A stretch of 64,000 nt of DNA from positions 648,858,468 through 648,922,467 of the forward strand of contig NC_081409.1 of NCBI RefSeq assembly GCF_030272615.1, in the 5' to 3' direction. Shown in pieces: positions 44,561 through 55,918 of this stretch (positions are counted from its first letter, which is position 1; each line of letters starts with the position of its first letter). Position numbers and translations under genes: made by a program. The notes below the pieces were generated by a model. It searched no databases. It was not told the DNA's origin and was given only the letters and a program-made list of their open reading frames with translations. The DNA is from Cryptomeria japonica. Its lineage: Eukaryota > Streptophyta > Pinopsida > Cupressales > Cupressaceae.

Positions 44561-46451
44561 TTTTGAAAAAAAGCTCAAGTTAAATTATGAAGGAATGGGA
44601 AAATATTCTTTGCATAATTTTCTACTTTCCCCTAAGTCATATGGTAAGCCTACAGATATTCAATCAAAGCCATCAGAAAGATCAAAACATATGTTTAAAG
44701 GAACATTTGTTAGTACTGGAACTCTTGAAGAAGAAAATGAAGACAAAGTCATTCTTGGTTGGTTGTACAAGGATGAAGACAAAACTATAGCAACATCAAT
44801 AGAAGTCAATATTCCCATAAAACAATATGGAAAAGGATATGAAATCATGCAAAAGATGGGATATGGAGGGAAAGGACCAATTAGTAAGCAACATCAAGGT
44901 TTTTCAGAACCAATTTGTCCGCACTCACAATCCACAGAAGATAAATCCGGGTTGGGATATCTAAAATTAAATCAAAAGCAACATAATCATCAACAACAAA
45001 AGTGGAGAAAGAAATCAGTTTCTAAAGAAGAAAATTGGTAAGAGAAGCTACATCAAGTGGCCGAAACAGTAACCAATAAACAAAAGAAGCAAGAAAAACA
45101 TGAAAAGAAAGAGGAGGAGATTGCCATCCAAGGTGACGAAAAATCTTGTCAACAAGTTCTAAAAATACAAACAAATGCAAAGTCTGAACAAGATATTCCA
45201 GAAACAGTAAAAATAGAGATGGCGAAAATCAAAGAACTTTTCGTACCATACGACATTCCAGTATGGTATACTGGAGTAATCTTAGATCAGGATTTAGAGA
45301 CAAATTCCAATGAGTATGAATGGGGTCTAGATGTCTTATCTACTACATCAAGTAAAGAACACAATGAAGACCAAGTAGCTATCATGAAAGAAGACTTGTC
45401 TATTGCAGAACAAAAGATGAAGTTAGAAAGAAGGCAAGAAAAACTCAGAATTTAGAAAAAAGAGGCGTATGCAAAAAGGAAAGGAAATGACAAAGACAAA
45501 GAAGTAATGCCACAAGAAGTACAAACAAGGATAGACCAAGTATCTGAAAATACAATATTTTCATCAAAAGGGGAACAAGATGTATCCAAACGTGGTAGAA
45601 CCCTAGAAGAACTAAGAGATAATCAAGTTGGATTGACTATTAGTCCAGAAGAAGTTGAGTTTGAAAGGAGACAAAATATATTAAAAGAATCCTCTTTATC
45701 ATGTGCACAAATATGTCAACTTCTAAATGCAAATGAGGTCAATCAAAAAGGAATTTGTAGTATTAAAGATGTGCGTGCGGATATAATCCATTCATTTAAG
45801 GGAAAAATGTCAGTTGAAGAATCACTTGAGTATGAACTACACAATGCTAATATTAATTTTATTAAGACTAATTCAAAGACGCTTGGGAAAGAAAATTATC
45901 AAAAACATTTAATCTATGACAATACCTATCCTATGCCAAGCTATGATCATTATGTCATGAATGTTGAAACACCTAATGATGATAGTGATTACAATTTACC
46001 CCTTCTTCATCCTGAATTAATTGATTGGGCTAATTTAGATAATCCCGAACTGAATGTCTTTTCTAATGATCATGACTTAGCCATGTATCTTAACACTATT
46101 GAACCCATCCATCCTACGATATCTTCCATTGTAGAATCAAGTGATGTTTCTCGTAGCCAGGAAAATGCCAAACTTTCCAGTCACAAAAATGAAATAAAAC
46201 AAGGAAAGTTTGACATTCTTCTTGCATATTTTCAAGAGAGATTTGCTATCTTGATAGAGCCAACAGAAGTAGTAAACATTGGTACATCAAAGAATCCTAA
46301 AATACTTCATTTTGCTGCCTCATTGTCAGAAAAAGAGAGGAAAGAATACATGGAGTTCTTTATGCAAAGACAAATAAATTTTGCTTGGTCTTATGCAGAT
46401 ATGCCAGGACTTAATCTTGATCTTATCATGCATCATCTTAATGTGGATTGA
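44561..46451 (+). pseudogene. Tat element protease-RT linker with G-patch-like segment
   Basis: Long region between protease and RT. At about 44815-44965 it reads KGYEIMQKMGYGGKG and, further on, KSGLGYL, with spaced glycines like the G-patch-type segment known in Tat/Ogre polyproteins. 45057-45455 is charged with coiled-coil character and 45507-46451 is open. Stops at about 45039 and 45453 separate the parts. No enzyme motif is expected here. Confidence 0.6.
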
Positions 46452-47202
46452 AAAGAAAAACCCATTAAGAAGAAGCTAATAAATATGCATCAACACATTG
46501 CTCTTCTTGTAAAACCGAGCTGAAGAAACTATTAGAAGTAGGTTTCATAAGACCAGTTGCTTATCTAGAATGGGTTTCAAGTATTGTATCAGTATCAAAG
46601 CCAGATAAGAGAATAAGTTTCTGTATAGATTCAGAGATCTGAATAAAGCATGTCCAAAAGATGATTTCCTACTACCAAACATTGATATCATAGTGGACTT
46701 ATCAGCAGGACATGAGATGTTTTCATTAATGGATGGCTTCTCAAGAAATAATCAAATAAGAATCGCACCTAGAGATCAAGAGAAGACAACTTTCACATGT
46801 GCATGGGGAACATATTGCTGGAATGTCATGCCATTTGGGCTTAAGAATGCAGGAGCGACTTATCAAAGGGCTATGACGACAATTTTCCATGATATGATGC
46901 ATACATTTATGGAAGATTATGTCGATGACATACTTGCAAAATCTCACACAAGAAAAGAACATTTGAACATTTTAAGCAAGATTTTTGACATGCTGGAAAG
47001 ATATAAATTGAGATTAAATCCAAAGAAATGTGCATTTGGGGTAACCTTTGGAAAGCTCCTTGGGTACATTATATTAGCTCGTGGCATTGAAGTATATCCT
47101 AAAAAAGTCAAAGCTATCATGGAGATGGAGTCACCTAAGAACATAAGTCAATTGCAATCTTTACAAGGAAGATTGCAATCAATTAGTAGATTCGTTTCTT
47201 AG
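46452..47202 (+). pseudogene. Tat element reverse transcriptase
   Basis: After a TGA (46449-46451) and a frameshift near 46520 and another near 46640 the blocks ELKKLLEVGFIRPV, CIDFRDLNKACPKDDF, MDGFSRNNQIRIAP, MPFGLKNAGATYQRAM and MEDYVDDILAKS (active site) are readable, then LRLNPKKCAFGV. This set matches the Tat group closely. Confidence 0.87.
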
Positions 47203-47740
47203 TTGGTCGATAGATGCCTTCCATTTACCCATCTTCTACATAAAAATGTTCCATTCAAATGGGATCTAAAATGTGAAGAAGCTTTCTTGCAAATAAAAGA
47301 ATATCTTATGAGTCCTCCAGGTACTGATATCACTAGCCAAAGGGAAACCATTGTTACTCTATGTCTTAGCAACAAGTGTATCATTAGGCGCTCTCCTAGC
47401 TCAACATGATGATGAAGGAAAATAGAGAGCAGTTTATTATATCAGAAAAACACTTGTTGGCTACAAGTTAAATTATTCCTCAATTGAAAAGATATGTCTA
47501 GTAGTTGTATTTGCAACTCAGAAACTATGACATTATATGTTGATTCATTATGTCAAACTAATAGCAAAGATAAATCCTCTCAAAGATCTATTGAGCAAGT
47601 CAACCTTGACAGGGAGACTAGCCAAATGGGTTATGATACTGAGTGAATTTGACATAGAATATGTTGACCGAAAATCTATCAAGGGACAAGTCATCATTGA
47701 TCAATTAGCTAATGTACCTTTACAAAATGACATTCCTTTG
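47203..47740 (+). pseudogene. Tat element first RNase H
   Basis: Contains VPFKWDLKCEEAFLQIKEYL, a degraded start with SLGALLAQHDDEGK, then VGYKLNYSSIEKICL and, near the end, GRLAKWVMILSEFDIEYV. Several stops and one frameshift (near 47370). The acidic residues are incomplete, as is common in the first RNase H of this clade. Confidence 0.75.
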
Positions 47741-48189
47741 CACATCAAATTTCTTGATGCAGATATCTTAACAGTAAGTACAAACTTTTGGGAATTGTAC
47801 TTTGATGGTTCTTATACCCAATATGGATCAGGCACAGGAATCTTTTTCATCACACCTCAAGGACACAAAATTCCAAAATCATATAGACTGCGATTTCCAT
47901 GCACCAATAACACTGTAGAATATGAAGCATTAGCTATAGGGTTTAAAATGGCCATTGAGTGGAACGTCAAATAACTCCATGTCTATGGTGATTCACAACT
48001 TATCATTAATCAAATAAATGATGAATATCAAACAAAGGATGATAAGCTTATGCCATACAAACAGCTGGTGGAGGAATTTAAAGAACACTTTAAAGAAATC
48101 ACATTCACCCATATTCCAAAAAATGAAAATAAAGCAGCAGATGTAATGGCTACAATAGCATCTCTCTCACAAAATAAGGAGAATCAATA
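47741..48189 (+). pseudogene. Tat element second (archaeal-type) RNase H
   Basis: ELYFDGSYTQYGSGTGIFFI gives the first Asp, NNTVEYEALAIG the Glu, HVYGDSQLIINQ the next Asp and NKAADVMA the last Asp, so the full catalytic set is present. A TAA stop lies at about 47972 inside WNVK..LHVYGDS. This domain is a marker of Tat-clade elements. Confidence 0.87.
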
Positions 48190-48307
48190 ATGTTACGAAT
48201 TTCTCATGGAAGATATCTTAACCTCTACCATCCAATCCCAACATACCTATCAAATTTTCCATATATCAGGAACCAGTCAATCCTTATACAGTCAAACCTA
48301 CCAATAA

Positions 48308-49540
48308 TTGAAAGATCATATCCTTCCTCTTGAATTATCTCGTAATCAGAGAAGAAACTTTATCTGTCAGTCCTCTCGCTATACTATTATTGCTGATATC
48401 CTATATAGGCATGGTATAGATGGTACATTGTTGAGATGTCTTGAAAAAGAAGAATTTGAGGGAGTTCTTAATGACATTCATGTGGGTATTTGTGGTACAC
48501 ACTCAAGTGGTTTAAAATTGGCTAAGAAACTTATTCGTATGGGTTACTTTTGGCCTACTATGGAAAGAGATTCATTCACATATGCTAGAAAATGTAAACA
48601 ATGTCAGATCCATGGAAATCTCATTCATGTGCTAGCACAAGAGTTATATCCTATGATAGGATCAGGGCATTTTCACAATGGGTCCTTGATTTGGTAGGAA
48701 AGACCAATCCCTCATCTTCTAGTGGACATAAGTTTATTCTGATTGCTACTGAATATTTTACTAAGTGGATTGAAGCAGTGCCTTTAACAACAGTGATAGG
48801 AAAATAAATATCATCATTCATTTTGAATTACATAATCTGTCGCTATGGAGTTCATATGACCATTATCACTGATAATGGAAGACCATTCAAAAATCAAGAT
48901 GTGAAAGAACTATGTGATCAATTTCATATCCAACATAGGTTCTCTACTCCATACTATCCACAAGGTAATGGTCAAGTTGAGGCATCAAACAAAACTATCT
49001 TGAAAATCTTGAAGAAAATAGTCAATGAAGCTGGAAAAGATTGGCACATTCAGCTAAATCCTACTCTTTCAGCATACTGAACTAGCATCTGCACTCCAAC
49101 AAGGGCAACTCCATATTGTTTGGTCTATGGATAAGAAGATATATTACCTATAGAAGCAGAGATACCTTCTCTACAAGTATCCTTGCACAGTCTTATACCA
49201 GAAGAAGAACAATGAGTCTCTCGACTCTAGGAACTAGAATTGATTCAAGAATATCACCAAAATGCAATAGAACATTTGAAAGTATACCAACAAAGAATGG
49301 AAAGAAGCTATAACCACATAGTCAAGCCATGTATTTTCTAGATTGGAGATATAGTTCTAAGGGAGAATCCAAGAAATCAGCAAGACCCAGAAAAGAAGGG
49401 AAAATTTGAACCGAATTGGCTATGACCTTTTGTCATAGCAGAAACATATGGATCAGGTGCATACAAGTTATCTACCCCTGAAGGTGATTGGTTTGATGAA
49501 TCTATCAATTCTATCCATCTCAATAAATTCTATGCTTGAG
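48308..49540 (+). pseudogene. Tat element integrase
   Basis: Zinc-binding part with DIHVGICGTHSSG and CKQCQIHG (48480-48610). The core reads WVLDLVGK (first Asp), IITDNGRPFKN (second Asp) and GQVEASNKTI (Glu). C-terminal part: VKPCIF, GDIVLRENPR, PEGDWFDESINSIHLNKFY, ending with a stop near 49538. Frameshift near 48650 and several stops. Confidence 0.87.
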
Positions 49541-51350
49541 ATATAAAGTCTTGAAAAATAAATAAAAAACATATAAAGTCCTGAAAAAATCAACAAAAAG
49601 CATATAAATCCAAAAAAATAAAATAAATTTAGATGGTGAAAACCTGGTAAACAGGCGCTATCTAAGAAGTAGGTTCCTCCATCTATGGGATCGCTTTGTG
49701 CACCTATCCACTCCATCCTATCACATCTATCGCTTCCATCTATCTTAGTTTATTCATTTCATTTTTCGCATCCATTTTCTCTGAACCATTTAGTAAGAAA
49801 TACGCAGCTTACTAGCAATTATCAATCTTTGACTTACTTGTCGTAGTCATTGTCTTGGACCTTATTAGAATCAATCAATCTGCATTTGTATCCCTCCATG
49901 GTTTGGATCTTGATCAATTCATGCATCCATAATAAATTTTTGTTTCCACTGGGGGAAAAATCCTAATTCCTTTTGCTAAGGTGATCTTTTGAATCTTTGA
50001 AAAAATCCAAAACATTCGAAAAACTTAGAAAAAACCAAAAACACCTAGGATTTTGAAATAGATAATGAGCAAACAAAGCAATGAATATCAAGGCATTTCA
50101 TCAACAAACTGAATCATGAGACTCAAAAAAAAAAAAACTGAAGAATCAATCAGCAAGTAATAAAGGATTATCATAGATCATTCGTCAAGATGATTATATC
50201 AGTTAATGACCATAAGAACATGTGAATGACATACAAGATTCAATGTTTATATCTTGATTTTATTGCTAATTATGTACTCTATGAAACTCAAGGATGTCCA
50301 TGACTAGAGAAGCCATGATGAGGCATGATTATTTTCTTTGATTGTTGTTTGTGGTTTATCTCTTACTACGGTATGAACTTGTCTCAGGATATGATCGACA
50401 AAAGATCAAGGAGGACGTTCCAAGTCATGCATGAAATGAGATACTCCTTGTCTGTTCTGCAAGCAATACTTAGGTCTACTTGATCCATTATATCAAGTTG
50501 CTTGTATTAACTTGCTATATCAAAATCCATGTAAGGAATACTCATCTCATCTTGAATCATTATGTCAAGTTGCTTGTATTTTCTTACAACATCTTAAAGA
50601 TCAATGATGAAATCAAAGCATTGTTACAAAGATAGCATATGAAGAATGGTAGTACAATTTTTAGTTAGATCATTTCATTAGCTCATCATTCAGTTGCATT
50701 ATAAGCATTCATTTGTCAGTTGCATTATATGCATATCATTTCATTAACATATCAATGGTCATAAATAAAGATTGAGTATACTTGGACAAACAAAAATAAT
50801 TTGCATTTAATCATTATAGGTGCATTCATTTTACAATTATTTAAATTATTATCCATTTCATTTAGTTGCATTTTATCATTGCATTAGTTTGCATTCAATT
50901 AAGTGCATTTCATTAACCATGTAGAGTATCATCATTATTGTTTGCATTATCATTCCATTAACGATCATTTAGTTGCATCTTTGCACTTAGATTCATAATC
51001 ATTATAAACATTACATATAAAAATTAAAAAAACATTTCATATAGATCATTTACATCATCATAAAATAAACCACATCAATCATTCACTTGCATTCCATATC
51101 GATCATTACATTTGCATCATTTAAGATAGAATTCATTTTCATTTGCATACAAAATCATCAAAATAAAAAATCAAAACAAAAACATTTATCACTACATCCA
51201 TATAATCATATAAAGCATCATAATCAAATAAGAGTAACATGCATATAAATCATCATCATCATCATATAGAATCCATGTCTACATATAGATCATCATAAAA
51301 AAATAAGAGTCCAAGTATACAATGATATCAAATAAACAATACAAATGCTC
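49541..51350. other. Tat element spacer between pol and the antisense gene
   Basis: Non-coding. 50640-51300 is low-complexity, rich in CATT/GCATTTCATTA-type repeats and an ATC run (51258-51275). It would be the 3' UTR of both convergent genes. Confidence 0.55.
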
Positions 51351-53430
51351 CAAATCAAGTCACGGTTGTCCTGTACCACTACCACCTAACTCTGTCCATC
51401 TCTGTGGCTGTGGGCGAGAAGATCCTCCAGATGCCTGTCTCCCATGATCACCACTCCTCTGAGGAGGTCCCATGACCCCACCACTACTAGTATCCATCAA
51501 CACAGTGGTATGATAACTACCAGCTCTCTGCCTCTCTGTAACTACCTCCTCATATCATCGTTGCTAGTGGGAAGTCTCCTTCCCAGCTCGAACTAATGCT
51601 CTAACAGTGTCAGTTGAGAGAGTACTTGATCTAACTTGTTGAATGTGATTAAGAAGGCCCTAAGTATCTTGTTGTCTCCTAATAACTTTATCCCTCTCAT
51701 TCATAAGAGTCTGCACCTATGCTCGAAGTTGATCAATCTGTTCTCTAAGACTGTCAATAATATCCTACTCTGGCACATCATGCTCTGGTGCATCCTGCTC
51801 TGGCATATCATGCACTGGTGCATCCTACTCTGGTAAATCCTATTGTGGTGCATGAACCCCAATCCTCTCCTCACCAACACCTTGTCCAACTGCTGGAATC
51901 TCGGTCTGAGTAACTCTCTGAACCTGTCATCTAATCAGGGGAACATGATCCTTAGGATCCTCATCATCTCCACCATGCACTGCAATAACCCTAGGGTTTG
52001 GCTGAATTTGTCCAAAATCAATGCCTCTCCTGCAACCCACATCCAGTCCAGTCACTCTGCCTCCTCTTGTCAATGGCAACCCTCTCAATGATCTCATACC
52101 TGCCTTGCCATGCTCCCTCCCAATCCATCCAACATCTCTCCCACCCATAGGATGTGGTCTCCCAATCTTGCCAACCAGTCCAAACAGTCCTCCACAGACT
52201 CTCAAGTGACCTCCCCTCCATCGTGGTCTCCTACCACCACCACCTCCATCCCCACCCTCATCTCCACCTCCCTCGACCTCCCGAGCAACTCTAAGCTCTT
52301 GTCTTTGTCTCCTAAAAACTGGATCATCTGAATCATCATCATCATCTCCTGAGCTAATATGTACTAAGCATAATTTGCAGTAACCCCAGGATTAAGAATG
52401 TGCAATCTCATATCATAAGCCACTATCAGAGTAGTAAGAAACTTTGCATGAGCAATCTCAAATGATAACGAAGGCCCCCAATCTCGCCTATCTCTATACC
52501 ACTGAGCATATATTATCACACTAGTAAGCATTGGCTGAATAGTACCAAACTGTCTCAGAATGTGACTAATCAACTATCGCTCAATAATGTAAGGAGTTTG
52601 ACCAATGAGATATCTACTCTGCATAATAAATGGTAATGTCTGTGCATCATCCATCCATGGCTCACAATCAAGATATGGTCTCCAAGTAATGCTATCCAAT
52701 GAATCAAGCACCTAATGCTAATACTCCATCTTACCCAGCTTATGCTAAGTAAGGATACCTGCATAAAAATATACATATGGCTGCCTCTCTCCATGAACTC
52801 TGTGATGGATAGGCTGCGTAATAGCAATGTGCTCCTAGCACCAAATCTGCAATAAAGTGCATCCTGTAGATAAACTCGCACTCTCATAATACACTACTTG
52901 ATGAAGATCATGATATAAATGTGCTAGCATGCAAACACCCCAAGCATATCAAGTACGATGTTGCATCATACTCAGGAGAATCTCACCCCATCCAACTGAA
53001 AAACCTCACGATCACCTATCAAGACATATGAATCCTCTAATCAGACCAACAAGAATAATGGGAAGAGCCTCGTAATACATCACCATATCAACCCATCAGC
53101 AAACATGACTCTACAAGCCTTTGTACCAACACGATCCTGAAAAGCATACTGCACTAGCTCACCAGTCATTGGGATGTGCAGAATCCTATAGACATTCTCA
53201 AGAGTCACACTAATCTCACTCGTAGGTAGGTGGAAAGTGTTATGCTCGCTATGTCATCTCTTGGCTAACGTCGTCAACAATCCTCTATTATGCGTAATCT
53301 CAGGCATATACAACAAATAGCGTAAACCATAGGCATCTATATGTCTAATCTCAGCCTGTGTCAACTCGAGCACTAAATGATGCACTACCAGTATTTTCTC
53401 CCGACATTGAAGAACATCAAGTTTCTCCTA
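51351..53430 (-). pseudogene. Antisense plant mobile domain (PMD) gene captured by the Tat element
   Basis: Read on the minus strand, the N-terminal half has DAYGLRYLLYMPEI, NRGLLTTLAKR, then HSEHNTFHLPTSEISVTLEN and VYRILHIPMTGE. This is the signature of the plant mobile domain (aminotransferase-like mobile domain) family: a leucine-rich start, a Trp-Pro-Thr-His-Phe-like 'NTFHLP' block and a 'TLENV..IL.IP..G' block. About 52300-52560 continues with WYRDRRDWGPSLSFEIAH. The C-terminal tail has six pentapeptide repeats (51763-51852) and a coiled coil QTLMNERDKVIRRQQDT. Roughly ten stops and at least one phase change break it. PMD proteins are linked to silencing and genome stability in plants; its role in the element is unknown. 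Confidence 0.78.
51763..51852 (-). repeat. Six 15-bp tandem units encoding PEQDA-like pentapeptides
   Basis: Units at 51763, 51778, 51793, 51808, 51823 and 51838, each 15 bp, keep frame on the minus strand (MPEQD, APEHD, VPE.D types). They sit in the acidic tail before the coiled coil of the PMD gene. Confidence 0.8.
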
Positions 53431-53439
53431 TTTACCAAG

Positions 53440-53820
53440 AGAAATCAAATCAATAATCAATCAATGATCAAATCAATCTATCTATCAAATCAAACTGAAT
53501 CAAATCGCTATCTATCTATCAAATCAAATTGAAGCAATCTATGCTATCTATGTATCAAATAAAATTGAAGAAACTTACACTATCAAATCATTTTAAAACC
53601 TATCAATCATGGTTTTCTATATATCACCGATTTCACTCAAAACTCTATTAAGCTCTTACATTAGAAACTAAATCGGATTCTTAGAGCTACTCAGTCAATC
53701 AAGCTAATCAAAGCAATCTATCAATCACGTAATCACAACAATCCTATCAATCAATCCAGCAATCAAAGTTATCTATCAATCTATCAATCACGTAATCACT
53801 CAATCAAGTCCCTATTTCAT
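53440..53820. repeat. Low-complexity ATC/CTAT tract upstream of the PMD gene
   Basis: Rich in CTATCTATCAAATC and CAATCAATC-type words. It lies between the PMD start and the inverted 21-bp array. Confidence 0.7.
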
Positions 53821-53898
53821 CATCAATGTGTATTAAAAATTTTAAATCTAATCATCAAAGTGATTTTTAGCCTTTGCACTTATCAAAAACATCAAATT

Positions 53899-54158
53899 TG
53901 AGCAAATGCACTAAATCTAAAGTACACTAAACTAGAGCATATGAGCTATCTTTTTGAACAAATGTGCTAAATCTACAAGCATATGCGCAAACCCATGCAA
54001 AAGCACTACCTTATTGAGGAAAAGCACTAACAAATGAAACATTTGCGCTATCCTATACATAAGCGCTAACATCCTTAACATATGCACTAAAACATGCAAA
54101 TGCACTAATCCTAATTGCATATGCGCTAAAACAAAATGCAAAAGCGCTAACCTAATGC
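53899..54158 (-). repeat. ~20-21-bp array near the Tat 3' end, inverted relative to the leader array
   Basis: About 13 units with core TTAGCGCATTT/TTAGTGCATTTG on the minus strand (AAATGCGCTAA on the plus strand). First units read from the right: GGTTAGCGCTTTTGCATTTT, TTTTAGCGCATATGCAATTA. The core matches the leader array 40000-40274 but in the opposite orientation. It is upstream of the antisense PMD gene. Confidence 0.85.
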
Positions 54159-54660
54159 CGAAAAAATCTCAAAAACATTTGAAAATTCAAAAATACGCTA
54201 AAAGCATGAAAATTTGCACAAAAATTTGACAACAAAGCTCAAGATAAGATACCTACCGGATATCCATACTCGACAGGTCGCTGATAACGCCGAACACGCT
54301 CAAAATGATAGTTCTCTACAGGAATCACCATTTCGCAACCTCAGCAAGAATTATTTTCTCCACAAGCTGACAAGGATAACAATGAAATTAAAATTAGCCT
54401 TGTTTAATTTTATATTTACTATTTGAAAAGTAATTAATTTCAATGGGGCAATTTAATTTATTTTGTTTTTTTATAACAAATTAGTTTAATTAACCATAAG
54501 TTTATCAAATTATCATGAGATCAATCATTCAAACCATAATTTTCGACAATTTCACGATCAATCTCCTGAGGGGGCACACAATCAAGATTTTCAATCTCTA
54601 TCAGGCGCATTATCAAGACTTGATTTAATCTGTGAAACAATGTTGTCTTCACATCATTTC
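54159..54660. other. Tat element 3' UTR, remainder
   Basis: AT-rich sequence between the inverted array and the polypurine tract. No coding similarity. Confidence 0.5.
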
Positions 54661-54674
54661 AAAGAGGGGTAAAA
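54661..54674 (+). promoter_or_regulatory. Tat element polypurine tract
   Basis: AAAGAGGGGTAAAA directly before the 3' LTR. Confidence 0.88.
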
Positions 54675-55711
54675 TGTATACACATAAAAATTGGCTATGA
54701 GCAATTAAATAAATTTTATATTTATTTAATAATTATTCTTCTATTAAATAGTTAATTTGAAAAGATTAATTTATTTAATTCATTTTCATGTCTTTCTGTT
54801 AATTAATATTTTATTAATTAATTCATCTATCATATTCTTCTAATTAATTAAATATCTAATATTTAATTATCTCCTCCAAACAATTAAATATCTAATATTT
54901 AATAGTTATTCTCCTATCCTATAGTCTCAAATATTAAATGATTTATTAAATTATTTAATCCCTTTTCCAACTCACCCTCCATCTCCACTTCATCTTCCAT
55001 TTGCCAACTCATCAATCATGTGGCTAAGGAAATTAACATCCCTACATATTAGGAAGGACTTGAGTCCACTTGTCCTATCGTGCCTAAATTTCCTCCAACC
55101 ATCCCTAGATTCTCTCAGTCAGTAACCTAGTGAAGGTGAGATGAGTGACACTTGTCTTCTCCTTCCCCCTTTCTCTCAACCTTCACCTTTGCTCACAATC
55201 GCTCAAATCTGTAGATCTGATCATGATCGTTGATCTGAGCCACATCATCTAATCCTCTCAAGGTCTATAAAATCAAGAGCTTCAGTTGAGAGAGAGTTAG
55301 ACTTCAAGAGACTTCAAGTGCATTTTGCAAGCTAATCATATGCATCTGTGAGTTTTAGTTTTGAAGAAAATAGAAATCATCATATAATATCATATAGCAT
55401 AATCATTTTAGCATAATCATGTAGTATTGCATATCATAGTATCAGTTAACTACAAGTTATCAGTCCATTCTTCATATGCCATCTTGGAAGCCATCAGTGC
55501 ATTGTCTGAGAGCACACCATCTGCAACCAGGAATAGTGGAGTTAGGACACAATGAGACATAAGCCATGAAGGTAATATTAGTATTTTATTTCATATGTAC
55601 TTCATGTAGTTTCATTGGTTGAGTTTGGATTTCCTGTAGTATTTCCATTTGTATTTTGTGAAACTAACTTATTGCAAGTAACATTCTGTGGATGAAATTC
55701 AAGTCTACACA
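54675..55711 (+). repeat. Tat element 3' LTR
   Basis: 1,037 bp. It differs from the 5' LTR by a ~96-bp deletion, a ~36-bp duplication of a TATCTAATATTTAA motif near 54845-54905, and scattered substitutions. TATAAAA at 55266-55272. Confidence 0.92.
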
Positions 55712-55918
55712 AGTATTATGCTTACCATTAAGAGAAATGGAACCTCTACCATGGATTATACCAGTTTTGTCATCACCAAATCTTACTACATCGCCATCAT
55801 ACATTTCCATACTCACAAACTTACTTTTATCACCTATCATATGATGACAGTAGCCATTGTCAATAACCCATTTATCTTTCTCTTCAAATTTGGCAACCAA
55901 TGCTTTCTTCTCATTAAT
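55712..55918 (-). pseudogene. Copia-B protease region
   Basis: Reads KWVIDNGYCHHMIGDKS then GDVVRFGDDKTG and IIHGRGSISLNGKH. Plant Copia proteases have an Asp-Ser-Gly-Cys-Ser-His-His loop; here it is Asp-Asn-Gly-Tyr-Cys-His-His, consistent with two G-to-A changes. The domain continues at 38781 beyond the Tat insertion. Confidence 0.8.

Larger units (their letters stand above)
38782..55711 (+). mobile_element. Tat-clade Ty3/gypsy element, 16.9 kb, with antisense PMD gene
   Basis: Plus-strand element inserted in Copia-B. LTRs 38782-39872 and 54675-55711, ends TGTATACAC..ACACA, primer site 39876-39895, polypurine tract 54661-54674. Target duplication AATAT (38777-38781) and AGTAT (55712-55716), one transition apart. 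Order: long leader with 21-bp array, Gag, protease, RT, RNase H, second (archaeal-type) RNase H, integrase, 1.8 kb spacer, antisense PMD gene, low-complexity tract, inverted array, 3' LTR. The second RNase H after the first places it in the Tat/Ogre branch, where extra genes, often antisense, between pol and the 3' LTR are known. Confidence 0.92.

Noticed and set aside
52018-52331. Pro-rich plus-strand frames in 52021-52331
   Set aside because: They oppose the tail of the antisense PMD gene, whose frame has recognisable domains upstream; the plus frames have none.
53932-54141. Minus-strand open frame rich in Leu, His and Met
   Set aside because: It is simply the translation of the inverted ~21-bp array; the periodic composition explains the open frame.
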